From JAJZRJ01 sp040757055 (GTDB lineage Bacteria > Desulfobacterota > Desulfobulbia > Desulfobulbales > Desulfurivibrionaceae), in NCBI GenBank assembly GCA_040757055.1, contig JBFLXY010000014.1, forward strand, positions 1 to 56,773: 56,773 nt of DNA, written 5' to 3'. Below are positions 29,388 to 39,507 of the stretch, one piece after another. Under the pieces are notes generated by a model. It was not told the DNA's origin. It searched no databases and saw only the letters and a list, made by a program, of their open reading frames with translations. How positions within the stretch are numbered: position 1 is the stretch's first letter; every line of letters begins with the position of its first letter. The position numbers and the translations under genes are program-made.

Positions 29388-30437
29388 ATGAATGTCCGGA
29401 GCCAGTACCATCGGGCCGTCATTCGCAAACTGGCCCTCGGCACGGGACTGCTGGCAGCCCTGGTCGCCGCCGCCGGCTATTCCATCACCGTCGGTTCGCT
29501 GGCCATCGGGCCGGGAGCGTTGCTGGATGCGTTGCTGGGGGTGGAGGCGCCCTTCCGGCACGTGCTCTTGTCCATCCGCCTGCCCCGGACGGTTGGGGCG
29601 GTGCTGGCCGGGGCCGGGCTGGGGGTGGCCGGTGCGGTCATGCAGGACATCCTGCGCAATCCCCTGGCCTCGCCCTTTACCACCGGCGTTTCCCAGGGCG
29701 CCGCCTGCGGGGCGGCCTTTGCCATCATTGTCCTCGGCGCCGGCCAGGTTCATGCCGTGGGCAACGAGGCAGTGACCGTGGCCTCTCCCTGGCTGGTGGT
29801 CTTTGCCGCCTTCTGCGGGGCCATGCTGGCGGTGGCCTGCATCCTTGGGATCTCCAGCCTGCGGCGGGTCAGTGCCGAGGCGGTGATTCTGGCCGGAGTG
29901 GCGCTGGCCGCTTTCTTTGGCGCGGCCACCATGCTGCTGCAGTACTTTGCCAGCGACATGCAGGTGGCGGCCACGGTCTTCTGGACCTTCGGCGATCTGG
30001 GCAAGGCGGGGTGGCGGGAAAACGGCAGCATGCTTTGCGCCCTGGGCGTTGCCCTGCTCTGGTTCCGGGTCGCCGGCTGGCGCCACAATGCCCTGCAATG
30101 GGGGGATGAGGTGGCGGAAAGCATGGGCGTGCGGGTGGTGCGGCTGCGGGTGGCGAGTCTGGCGGCCAGTTCCTTCGTGGTGGCGGTGACCACCGCCTTT
30201 CTGGGGGTGATCGGCTTTGTGGGGCTTCTCGCCCCGCATACCGTGCGTTTTCTGGTGGGCAGCGACCATCGTTTCCTCCTGCCCTGTTCCGCCCTTTTCG
30301 GCGCGCTGCTGCTCCTGGGTTCCGACATTCTGGCCCGGACCGTCATGCAGCCGGTCACCCTGCCGGTGGGCATTGTCACCTCCCTTGCCGGCGCCCCGCT
30401 TTTTCTCGCCCTGCTGATCAGAAAGGGGAGGCGATAG
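29388..30437 (+). CDS. ABC importer permease, FecCD/BtuC family
   Basis: The 349-residue protein has about ten hydrophobic segments. Conserved FecCD motifs include LLSIRLPRTVGAVLAGAGLGVAGAVMQ (in parts), NPLASPFTTGVSQGAACGAA, and GVIGFVGLLAPHTVRFLVGSDHR, where the coupling helix contacts the ATPase. The ATG directly follows the stop of the binding-protein gene without a gap. It forms the inner-membrane channel as a homodimer. Confidence 0.93.
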   Translation: MNVRSQYHRAVIRKLALGTGLLAALVAAAGYSITVGSLAIGPGALLDALLGVEAPFRHVLLSIRLPRTVGAVLAGAGLGVAGAVMQDILRNPLASPFTTGVSQGAACGAAFAIIVLGAGQVHAVGNEAVTVASPWLVVFAAFCGAMLAVACILGISSLRRVSAEAVILAGVALAAFFGAATMLLQYFASDMQVAATVFWTFGDLGKAGWRENGSMLCALGVALLWFRVAGWRHNALQWGDEVAESMGVRVVRLRVASLAASSFVVAVTTAFLGVIGFVGLLAPHTVRFLVGSDHRFLLPCSALFGALLLLGSDILARTVMQPVTLPVGIVTSLAGAPLFLALLIRKGRR

Positions 30438-30438
30438 C

Positions 30439-31206
30439 ATGCTGGAGGTCAGGAATTTGCGCCTTGCCCGCAAGGGCCGCACCATCCTGCAGGATATTCA
30501 TTTCTCCCTGCCGCCAGGCGAACTCGTCGCGCTGCTCGGCGTGAACGGCTCGGGCAAATCGACCCTGCTCAAGGCGGTGGGCGGTCTCCTCCGGCCGGAG
30601 CAGGGGAGCGTGCTGGTGAACGGCGCAGCCGTATGCGGAATGTCGGGGAGGGAACGGGCCAAAGCGATCGGCTACCTGCCCCAGAAGGCCAACGGCATCT
30701 GCTGCCCGGTTTTTGACGCCGTACTGCTCGGCCGCCTTCCCCATCTGGGCTGGCGCGTGTCACCGAGCGATTTCGCAACGGTGGAGAGGGTGCTTGCCCT
30801 GCTCGGCCTTGAACAGCATGCCATGCAGTCCACCATCGAACTGAGCGGCGGGGAGTTCCAGAAGGTGGCCATCGCCCGGGCCCTGGCCCAGGAACCCCGC
30901 GTGTTGCTGCTCGACGAGCCGACCAGCCATCTGGACATCCGGAGTCAATTGGAGATCATGGCCCTTCTCAAGCGGATGACCACCGAGCTGGAATTCATCA
31001 CCCTGGTGGTGCTGCACGACCTCAATGCGGCGCTGCGTTTTGCCGACCGTCTGCTGCTGCTCAAGGAGGGCCGGCTTTTTGCCTGCGGCGACCGGAGCGT
31101 GCTGACTGCCGCGACCATCCGCGAGGTTTACGGCATGGAGGCCCACCTCACGCAGATCGACGGCATTGTCGGGGTGCTGCCGGTGGCGCCCTGCTGCCGG
31201 CAGTGA
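30439..31206 (+). CDS. ABC importer ATPase (BtuD/FepC type)
   Basis: The 255-residue ATPase has Walker A LLGVNGSGKSTLLKAVGG, the signature ELSGGEFQKVAIARAL, Walker B VLLLDEPTSHLD and the switch His in VVLHDLNAALRF. It follows the permease by one base. A bidirectional terminator follows its stop, closing the operon. Its C-terminal cysteines (APCCRQ) are unusual. Confidence 0.93.
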   Translation: MLEVRNLRLARKGRTILQDIHFSLPPGELVALLGVNGSGKSTLLKAVGGLLRPEQGSVLVNGAAVCGMSGRERAKAIGYLPQKANGICCPVFDAVLLGRLPHLGWRVSPSDFATVERVLALLGLEQHAMQSTIELSGGEFQKVAIARALAQEPRVLLLDEPTSHLDIRSQLEIMALLKRMTTELEFITLVVLHDLNAALRFADRLLLLKEGRLFACGDRSVLTAATIREVYGMEAHLTQIDGIVGVLPVAPCCRQ

Positions 31207-31216
31207 AGGAAAGAAA

Positions 31217-31250
31217 GAAGGCGCCGGGAAACCCCGGCGCCTTCTTGTTT
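31217..31250. terminator. Bidirectional terminator between the ABC operon and acs
   Basis: GAAGGCGCCGGG (31217-31228) pairs with CCCGGCGCCTTC (31233-31244) over a short loop. T-rich sequence follows on the plus strand (ttgttt) and on the minus strand (ttctttcctt), so it can serve both converging units. Confidence 0.85.
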
Positions 31251-31272
31251 GTGGTCGCGGAAAGGGAGTTGC

Positions 31273-33270
<1,998 letters not shown>

Positions 33271-33510
33271 GTCGCCTCTCCTAGCAAGTTGTTGGAATCA
33301 AGGCATACACCCGCCTTGGATGGTGTCATCCCCTGGAAACCTCACGTGTATGCGCCTTCTCACAAACAGCCGGAAAAAAGCATCCCTCCGCCACCTCTTT
33401 AGCACATGGATCGCGGAAGTCTCAAGGGAAAAATGGCAGCCGCCGATACCTTCTGTGCGTCAGGCGCTTGGCCGATGGAGCGGGATAGGGATGTACTTTT
33501 TTGCCATGCC

Positions 33511-33519
33511 TGCTATAGT
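33511..33519 (+). promoter_or_regulatory. Extended -10 element at mltA (possible leaderless mRNA)
   Basis: TGCTATAGT (33511-33519) matches an extended -10 box. The expected RNA start, about 7 bases later, coincides with the chosen ATG at 33526, which has no ribosome site. Confidence 0.4.
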
Positions 33520-33525
33520 CGGGCC

Positions 33526-34758
33526 ATGACAGCATGTCTTTTCCCTCGATACCGCGGCGCATGGCGGCGCGTGCTGCTCCTGCTGGCCTCGTTGTGGTGG
33601 ATTGGCGCTGCTCCGGCCCTGGCTGGCGGCGGGAAACAGGGCTGCGGGGCGACGCCGCTGCCTGCCGATGAGCTGGTGGTCTTTCAGGACGACATGGACC
33701 TCCGGGACCTGGACGCGGCCATCGACCAGAGCCTGCGGGTGCTGGCGAAACTGCCGGGCAACCGCGAATACCGCCTCTGCGGCGAGGCGTACACCGTGGC
33801 GTGGCTTGCCGAATCGTTGCGCGAGATGCGGCAGATCGTCCGCCAGGCACCCGATGCCCAGGCGCTGCAGCGGGAACTGGCGGCCCGTTTCACCATCTGC
33901 CGGGCCGGCAGCCCGGAAAAGCCTGGCCGCATCCTGCTCACCGGCTATTTCGAGCCGCTGGCCGAGGGGAGCCTCACCCCGCATGGCGCCTACCGTTATC
34001 CTCTCTACCGGCGGCCGGCCGACCTCGCCGAGCGCGATGGTGCCAACGGCAAGGAATGGGGCCGCTACGACCAGGGGTCGTTTGTCCCGTACTGGAGCCG
34101 GGCTGAGATCGAGAAGGAAAAACGGCTGGCCGGCCAGGAGCTGGTCTATCTCGCCGATCCGCTGGCCCCGTTCATCCTCCAGGTGCAAGGCTCGGGCAGG
34201 GTGCGGCTGCCGGACGGCACGGTGCGGCGAGTGCAATTTGCCGGCAAGAATGGCCGGCCTTACCGCAGCATCGGCAAGGTACTCATCGAGGAGGGGGCGC
34301 TCTCCCGGGTCGAGGTGGACATGCCCCGCATCGTCACGTATCTGAGCCAGCTGCCGGCTGCGGAGCGCGACCGCATCCTGCACGCCAACGAGTCCTATGT
34401 TTTCTTCCGCTGGGGCGACGATGGCGCTGCCGGCCCGCTGGGCTGCTTCGGGGTGCCGCTCACCGCCGGCCGTTCGCTGGCCGTGGACCAGAGTTGTTTT
34501 CCGCCCGGCGTCGTCGGCTGGCTGCGTTCCCGCAAGCCGCGGGTGAACGCGGAGGGCGAGGTGACCGGCTGGGAGCCCTTCTCGCGGTTCGTGCTGAATC
34601 ATGACCGCGGATCGGCCATTGTCGGTTCCGACCGGGCCGATCTCTTCTGGGGTGCCGGACCCTATGCCCGGACCGCGGCCGGACTTGCCAGGCACCCGGC
34701 AGAGCTGGTTTTTCTGGTGAAAAAGAAAGGGTTGTCAGGGCCGGCGAAAATTCGGTAG
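33526..34758 (+). CDS. mltA: Membrane-bound lytic murein transglycosylase A
   Basis: The 410 residues carry an N-terminal hydrophobic signal (LLLLASLWWIGAAPALA). The MltA domain follows, with TGYFEPLAEGS, FILQVQGSGRVRLPDG and GKVLIEEGAL. The 3D domain at the end has the catalytic Asp region in AIVGSDRADLFWGAGPYA. No lipobox cysteine is seen at the signal, unlike E. coli MltA, so it may be soluble in the periplasm. The start is uncertain: longer in-frame ATGs exist, but the signal peptide begins here. Confidence 0.9.
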   Translation: MTACLFPRYRGAWRRVLLLLASLWWIGAAPALAGGGKQGCGATPLPADELVVFQDDMDLRDLDAAIDQSLRVLAKLPGNREYRLCGEAYTVAWLAESLREMRQIVRQAPDAQALQRELAARFTICRAGSPEKPGRILLTGYFEPLAEGSLTPHGAYRYPLYRRPADLAERDGANGKEWGRYDQGSFVPYWSRAEIEKEKRLAGQELVYLADPLAPFILQVQGSGRVRLPDGTVRRVQFAGKNGRPYRSIGKVLIEEGALSRVEVDMPRIVTYLSQLPAAERDRILHANESYVFFRWGDDGAAGPLGCFGVPLTAGRSLAVDQSCFPPGVVGWLRSRKPRVNAEGEVTGWEPFSRFVLNHDRGSAIVGSDRADLFWGAGPYARTAAGLARHPAELVFLVKKKGLSGPAKIR

Positions 34759-34816
34759 GATTTGAAAGTCGGGCAGAGAGGACTGAGCGGTCAGCGGGGG
34801 CGACAAGGGGGTACCT

Positions 34817-35995
34817 ATGAAGCAACCGGAAGTGGATTACTGGATTTCGGCGATGCTGGAGACCTACGGCAACGTCTCCGACCTCAACGTGACCGTGGGC
34901 CGGCCGTTGCAGGTTGAAACCGGCGGCCAGCTGGTGCCGGTGCGGGTGGAGCCCCCGGTTGAGGCGCTTACCTCCTTCCAGGCCGAGGTCTTTGCCCTGA
35001 ATCTCATCCGCGGCAACCAGCGGTTGTTGAACGACCTGGTGACCCACGGTTCCTGCGATCTTTCCTACTGGCTGGGGGATCGGGCCCGGTTCCGCGTCAA
35101 CATCTTCTCCCAGAAGGGCAACCTCTCCACCGTGCTGCGCCAGTTGCCCACCAGGATTCCCACCATCAGCCAGTTGAACCTGCCGCCCATCTTCAACAAG
35201 ATGACCAGCGAACGCAACGGCTTCATCCTCGTCACCGGCGCCACCGGCTCCGGCAAGACCACCAGCCTGGCGGCCCTGCTGGACAAGCTGAACAACGAGC
35301 GGGCCGAGCATGTCGTGACGCTCGAAGACCCCATCGAGTTTGTCCACCCCCACCGGCGGGCCACCTTCAACCAGCGCGAGCTGGGCAACGACTTCGACGC
35401 CTTTGCCTCGGGCCTGCGGGCCGCCCTGCGCCAGGCCCCGAAGATCATCCTGGTGGGCGAGATGCGCGACCGCGAAACCATGGAGATCGGCATGTCCGCG
35501 GCGGAGACCGGCCATCTGGTGCTCTCCACCCTCCACACCGTGGATGCCGGCCAGACCATCAACCGCATCCTCGGCATGTTCGAGCAGGAGGAGCAGGCGC
35601 AGATCAGAAACCGCCTGGTGGACACCATCCGCTGGGTAATCTGCCAGCGGTTGCTGCCCAAGATTGGCGGCGGCCGGGTGGCGGCCTTCGAGATCATGGG
35701 CATGAACCTGCGGGTGCGCGAACTCATCATGAACGGCGAGTCCGAGGACAAGACCTATTACGACGCCATTGCCGACTCCAAGGCCCTGGGCTGGCAGACC
35801 TTCGACCAGCATGTCCTGGAACTCTTCGAGCAGGGGGTGATCACCGAGGAGACCGCGGTTGGCTACTGCACCCGCAAGACCGTGGTCAGCCGCGGACTCG
35901 ACCGGATCAAGGCCTCCCGCGGCGAGGAAACCACCCAGATCACCGGGCTGGGCATGGAAGAACAGGAAGACCCCCGCAAGCGCAAAGGTTACTAG
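34817..35995 (+). CDS. PilT/PilU-like type IV pilus retraction ATPase
   Basis: The 392-residue secretion ATPase has Walker A VTGATGSGKTTSLAALLDK, the Asp box LEDPIEFVH, Walker B ILVGEMRDRETM and the His box HLVLSTLHTVDA. Together these identify the PilT group. The C-terminal tail of about 45 residues, ending DPRKRKGY, is longer than in classical PilT and more like PilU. No pilin genes are adjacent. The next gene starts 39 bases later and is probably co-transcribed. Confidence 0.88.
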   Translation: MKQPEVDYWISAMLETYGNVSDLNVTVGRPLQVETGGQLVPVRVEPPVEALTSFQAEVFALNLIRGNQRLLNDLVTHGSCDLSYWLGDRARFRVNIFSQKGNLSTVLRQLPTRIPTISQLNLPPIFNKMTSERNGFILVTGATGSGKTTSLAALLDKLNNERAEHVVTLEDPIEFVHPHRRATFNQRELGNDFDAFASGLRAALRQAPKIILVGEMRDRETMEIGMSAAETGHLVLSTLHTVDAGQTINRILGMFEQEEQAQIRNRLVDTIRWVICQRLLPKIGGGRVAAFEIMGMNLRVRELIMNGESEDKTYYDAIADSKALGWQTFDQHVLELFEQGVITEETAVGYCTRKTVVSRGLDRIKASRGEETTQITGLGMEEQEDPRKRKGY

Positions 35996-36034
35996 GACGG
36001 CCCATGCCGTCCCCCAGGTGAACGGAGGAAGATG

Positions 36035-36790
36035 ATGCTCTCCCATTGCCCCCATTGCCGGAAAGAGTTGCACCTGAACGAGGCCCAGCAGGAGAAGGTG
36101 CAGAAGGCGCTCGATGCGTTGGGCGAAGGCAAGACGCTGAAAATCGGCTGCCCGCTCTGCAAGCAGCCGATCTATCTGCGTCGCGATGGCACGGCTGAAG
36201 AGGCCGGAACGGCCCAGGCGGGCGGCAACGGCGAGCGCCCGATGGCGGAAGCCGCTCCCGCGCCCCAGCCGGTGAAGGCGCCGCCGGCCGCGCCCGGGCC
36301 GCCGGACGTGGGCTGGCTGGCTGCCGGCGAGTACACGACGCAGGAGGTGGTCAAGGACGTGCCGCTGGTGATGCTCCTCATGGCGGACGGCCCGGCGCGG
36401 GCCGCGGTGGCCGATGCCTTCAGCGCCCTGGGCTATCAGCCGGAGTTCCCCGAATCAGGCAGCGCGGCCATGGAGCGCATGCGCTTTGTCAACTTCGCGG
36501 CCGTGGTGCTCCACTCAGCCTTCGAAGGGGGCAGTCTCAAGGAATCCTCCTTCCATCGCCACATGTGCGAAATGCCCATGGCCAGCCGCCGCACCATCTA
36601 CTACGTCCTCGTCGGCCCCGAGTTCCACACGCTCTACGACCTCGAAGCCCTCTCCTTCAGCGCCAACCTGGTGGTGAACGACCAGCAGGCGGTGCAGATG
36701 CCCACCATCCTCAAGAAGGGGCTGCGCGACTACCAGGACCTCTTCGGTCCCTTCCTTGAGACCTTGGAAGAACACGGCAAGAAGCAGTAG
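36035..36790 (+). CDS. Zinc-ribbon protein paired with the PilT-like ATPase, unknown function
   Basis: The 251-residue protein starts MLSHCPHCRKELHLNEAQ and has a second Cys pair, CPLCKQPIYL, making an N-terminal zinc ribbon (about residues 5-45). An Ala/Pro linker (50-90) leads to a C-terminal alpha/beta region (about 110-245, VPLVMLLMADGPARAAVADAF) that looks receiver-like but lacks the phosphoacceptor pattern. I prefer the second of two adjacent ATGs because GGAGG then lies six bases upstream. Its role may be to regulate the neighbouring ATPase, which is an inference. Confidence 0.75.
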   Translation: MLSHCPHCRKELHLNEAQQEKVQKALDALGEGKTLKIGCPLCKQPIYLRRDGTAEEAGTAQAGGNGERPMAEAAPAPQPVKAPPAAPGPPDVGWLAAGEYTTQEVVKDVPLVMLLMADGPARAAVADAFSALGYQPEFPESGSAAMERMRFVNFAAVVLHSAFEGGSLKESSFHRHMCEMPMASRRTIYYVLVGPEFHTLYDLEALSFSANLVVNDQQAVQMPTILKKGLRDYQDLFGPFLETLEEHGKKQ

Positions 36791-36804
36791 GAGTTTGGAT
36801 TTTT

Positions 36805-37467
36805 ATGCATCCCGACTTCGATCTCCCTGGCAGAAGCAAGATCACTGGGCGCAAGTCTACTATCACCGGCCTCTTCCTGACGTCCATTACCCCGATCATT
36901 GAACCCACCGATGCCGAAGTCCGGGAAGCTCTCGCGGTCCTGGGCATGACAGAGAGCCATTGCGTCTGTGCTTGTTGCGGCGACCGTCGGACGGAATGGG
37001 ACCATTTCCGCCCCATCGTGAAAGATAGAAAACCAACCGGGTACATTACGGAAATTGCCAACTTGGTTCCGAGTTGTGGAAAGTGTAACCAGTCGAAGGG
37101 CAACAAACCTTGGCAGCAGTGGATAACGAGTTCAGCACGTCACGCCCCCGCAAATAGGAACGTTGCCGATCTCCCACAGAGAATCAAGCGCCTTGAAGCC
37201 TATGAAACCTGGCGCAAGCCAGTCATGATCGACTATATAGAAGTCCTTGGCGCAGATGAATGGGGCAAGCACATGCAGTTTCTCGACCAAGTACTTAAAC
37301 TTCTCGCCGAGGCAGAAAATCATGCCGCTGTCTGTCGGGTAGCTTTGGGTAGCTATAGAAAAGGCTGTGGTTATTCCAAATGGCTAACCTCTCGGTTAAC
37401 CGGGTCGCCCGCAAGCGGTGCTTGCCGGTCCCGTCCGTTCCGCGTTTCGCGCTTCGGCGGTCCCTGA
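36805..37467 (+). CDS. HNH endonuclease family protein
   Basis: The 220-residue protein has the HNH fold: CVCACCGDRRTEWDHFRPI, then ANLVPSCGKCNQSKGNKPW with the second zinc pair. Such proteins are often solitary nucleases of mobile or defence origin. Base composition is more AT-rich than neighbouring genes, suggesting transfer. The last 25 residues (for example TGSPASGACRSRPFRVSR) look non-conserved and cover a small hairpin (GCAAGC/GCTTGC near 37410-37425). The original stop may have been lost or the tail read from flanking DNA. Confidence 0.75.
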   Translation: MHPDFDLPGRSKITGRKSTITGLFLTSITPIIEPTDAEVREALAVLGMTESHCVCACCGDRRTEWDHFRPIVKDRKPTGYITEIANLVPSCGKCNQSKGNKPWQQWITSSARHAPANRNVADLPQRIKRLEAYETWRKPVMIDYIEVLGADEWGKHMQFLDQVLKLLAEAENHAAVCRVALGSYRKGCGYSKWLTSRLTGSPASGACRSRPFRVSRFGGP

Positions 37468-37476
37468 ATTCAAACG

Positions 37477-37875
37477 TTACACCCAACTCTCCACGTCCAA
37501 TCCCGGAACCTTCTTGAACTCCCGCAGGTTGTTGGTCACCAGCGTCAGGGAAAGGCTGCTGGCATGGGCGGCAATGAGCATGTCCAGGCTGCCGATGGGC
37601 TGTCCTTTTTTCTCTAAGTGGGCGCGAATTTCTCCGTAGCGGCAGGCAGCGCGGTCGTCAAAGGGGAGGATTTCCAGCGGGGCGACAAAGGCTTGCAGCG
37701 CCTCGTTGTTCTGTTGTGGCCGGCTGCTCTTGGCCACGCCGAATTCCAGTTCCGCCAGGGTGATGGCGGAGATGCCTACATCCGCGATGGCCAAGGAGCG
37801 GAGTCTTTCCAGTACCTGGAGGGGTTTCTTTTTGATGAGGTAGATGCAGATGTTGGTGTCCAGCAGGTAGCGCAT
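37477..37875 (-). CDS. vapC: PIN-domain toxin VapC
   Basis: The 132-residue ribonuclease toxin has the PIN acidic residues in YLLDTNICIYLIK, in ISAITLAELEFGV, in IGSLDMLIAAHA, and the TNN motif LVTNNLREF. VapC proteins cleave tRNA or rRNA. The ATG overlaps the last base of vapB, so the pair is coupled. Confidence 0.92.
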   Translation of the reverse strand: MRYLLDTNICIYLIKKKPLQVLERLRSLAIADVGISAITLAELEFGVAKSSRPQQNNEALQAFVAPLEILPFDDRAACRYGEIRAHLEKKGQPIGSLDMLIAAHASSLSLTLVTNNLREFKKVPGLDVESWV

Positions 37876-38102
37876 CAGAACTCCTCGCGTTGGTCAGCCG
37901 GCGGCTGCTGGCGCTCTGCCATGAAATCGTCGCTGAACATGCCCAGGCTGTCGATCAGTCCTGCCCATGGGTCATCCTTGGAAGTGAGGATGATATTCTT
38001 CCCCACCCGCTTAATGTAGACTTCGTTTCCCTCCAGTTGAAAATCCTTCGGGAGTCGAACCGCCTGGCTATTGCCGCTCTTGAATATTTTTGCTGTGTTC
38101 AT
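37875..38102 (-). CDS. vapB: AbrB-type antitoxin VapB
   Basis: The 75-residue protein starts MNTAKIFKSGNSQAVRLPKDF, the SpoVT/AbrB swapped-hairpin DNA-binding domain. A flexible C-terminus (DFMAERQQPPADQREEF) would wrap the toxin. It is expected to repress its own operon; a symmetric AT-rich site lies just upstream. Confidence 0.92.
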   Translation of the reverse strand: MNTAKIFKSGNSQAVRLPKDFQLEGNEVYIKRVGKNIILTSKDDPWAGLIDSLGMFSDDFMAERQQPPADQREEF

Positions 38103-38118
38103 GGCGTCCTCTTGTTTT

Positions 38119-38140
38119 GTATATACATCAATATATATAC
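38119..38140 (-). promoter_or_regulatory. Putative vapBC operator
   Basis: Two near-identical self-complementary octamers, gtatatac (38119-38126) and atatatac (38133-38140), lie 17 bases before the vapB ATG and include -10-like sequence. The arrangement suits VapB/VapBC autoregulation. Confidence 0.6.
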
Positions 38141-38204
38141 TTTGGGCGCAGAAGTAAAGTTTTTTGAGGGCGGTGTACGTGCTGGGTCAAAAAGGACATA
38201 GCCG

Positions 38205-38792
38205 CTAAAGAAGCCGCAGCTTGATAGCCTCGTAGTCGGCCGGGGTGTCCATGTCGAGAGAGATGCCCTCGTCGTCCACCGGTAGGCGCGTCACTCGTGC
38301 CGGGTCTTTTTTGACGAGGTCGCGCAGGATGGTTCCGGGCGTCAGTTCGTTGAGGATGGTGCGGGCAAAGAGGGTGGGATGGCCCTGGCGGTTGGTGCAG
38401 GTGGGGATGAGGATCGCCTCGGGATTGCTCACGTGGGCGGCGCAGAGGGCCTGCACCGTGGCAGGGGTCACCAGCGGATGATCGACCAGTTGGATCAACA
38501 CGCCGCTGCACTCCGGCGGCAGGGCTGCCAGCCCGGCGCGGACCGATTCGGCCATGTCGGCGTCCGGAGCGTGGTTCCAGGCAATGGTCACGGGATAGGC
38601 GGCGATGGCCTCCTGCACCGCTTCGCCGCCGGGGCCGAGCACAACCACCACTGGCCGTGCCGGGCTGGCGAGCAGGGTGTCGAGACAGTGATGGATGACC
38701 GGCTTGTCAGCCAGCGGCAGCAATTGCTTGCTGGTGCCCATGCGCCTTGAGCGGCCGGCGGCAAGCAACAGCGCTGCGATGCGCGTCTGCAT
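38205..38792 (-). CDS. MobA/MocA-like molybdenum cofactor nucleotidyltransferase
   Basis: The 195-residue NTP transferase opens with the nucleotide-binding motif IAALLLAAGRSRRMGTSKQ and has VLIQLVDHPLVTP. Within this operon it probably acts as a MocA-like CTP:molybdopterin cytidylyltransferase, supplying MCD cofactor to the hydroxylase. The N-terminal motif fixes the start, so it overlaps the end of xdhC by 86 bases in another frame. Confidence 0.85.
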   Translation of the reverse strand: MQTRIAALLLAAGRSRRMGTSKQLLPLADKPVIHHCLDTLLASPARPVVVVLGPGGEAVQEAIAAYPVTIAWNHAPDADMAESVRAGLAALPPECSGVLIQLVDHPLVTPATVQALCAAHVSNPEAILIPTCTNRQGHPTLFARTILNELTPGTILRDLVKKDPARVTRLPVDDEGISLDMDTPADYEAIKLRLL

Positions 38793-39498
38793 TGGTTCGG
38801 CGAACCTGGATCATCTGGGCCACGATGCTGATGGCGATCTCCTCCGGGGTCTCGGCAGCGATGTCGAGGCCAGCCGGGGAAACGATCTGGCCGATGGCCT
38901 GGGGCGTGAATCCTTCCTGGCGGAGAAACTCCTCCATGGCCGTGCGTTTGCGGCGGCTGCCCAGCACCGCGATATAACGGGCCGGGCTGGCAAGCACCGC
39001 CTTGGCGGCGAGGAAATCCTGCTGGTGGTCGCTGGTGGCGATGAGGATGTAGGTGTGGTGGTCGGTGTGGCGCAGCACTGCGCCCAGGTCGTCGTCCTTG
39101 CCGAGCAGGGTCACGAGGAATCCCGCCTCATTCGCGGCGCGGCTCACCGCCTTGCCGACGTGGCCATTGCCGATCACGAGGCAGTGCGGTGCGGTGACCA
39201 GCGGTTCGAGATAGATGGTCATCGCGCCGCCGCAGACGCTGTTTGCCGCCTCGGTAAGATCGAAGGCCAGGGTGCGGGGGGTGCGGTCCCGCAACACTCC
39301 GCACGCGGCGGCGATGGTTTCGCTTTCGATGGTGCCGCCGCCGACGGTGCCGCTGGTGGCCCCGTCGGCATAGATCAGCATCTTGGCCCCGGCCTTGCGG
39401 GGAGAGGAGCCGTTGGTGTCGATCACCGTGGCGAGCACCGCCGGTCGCCGCTCCTTCTTGATGCGGACGATCTCCTCGTAGAGTTCCAGCTCATCCAT
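38707..39498 (-). CDS. xdhC: XdhC family molybdenum hydroxylase accessory protein
   Basis: The 263 residues contain an N-terminal XdhC/CoxI domain (AVLATVIDTNGSSPRKAGAK and GGGTIESE) and a C-terminal Rossmann domain (HCLVIGNGHVGKAVSRAA). XdhC chaperones the sulfurated cofactor into xanthine dehydrogenase-like enzymes. The family core ends near TPEEIAISIVAQMIQV; the last 28 residues extend into the next gene and look non-conserved. It lies 9 bases after the catalytic subunit gene. Confidence 0.9.
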   Translation of the reverse strand: MDELELYEEIVRIKKERRPAVLATVIDTNGSSPRKAGAKMLIYADGATSGTVGGGTIESETIAAACGVLRDRTPRTLAFDLTEAANSVCGGAMTIYLEPLVTAPHCLVIGNGHVGKAVSRAANEAGFLVTLLGKDDDLGAVLRHTDHHTYILIATSDHQQDFLAAKAVLASPARYIAVLGSRRKRTAMEEFLRQEGFTPQAIGQIVSPAGLDIAAETPEEIAISIVAQMIQVRRTNADAHRSAVACRRPLKAHGHQQAIAAAG

Positions 39499-39507
39499 GG
39501 GTGACGC

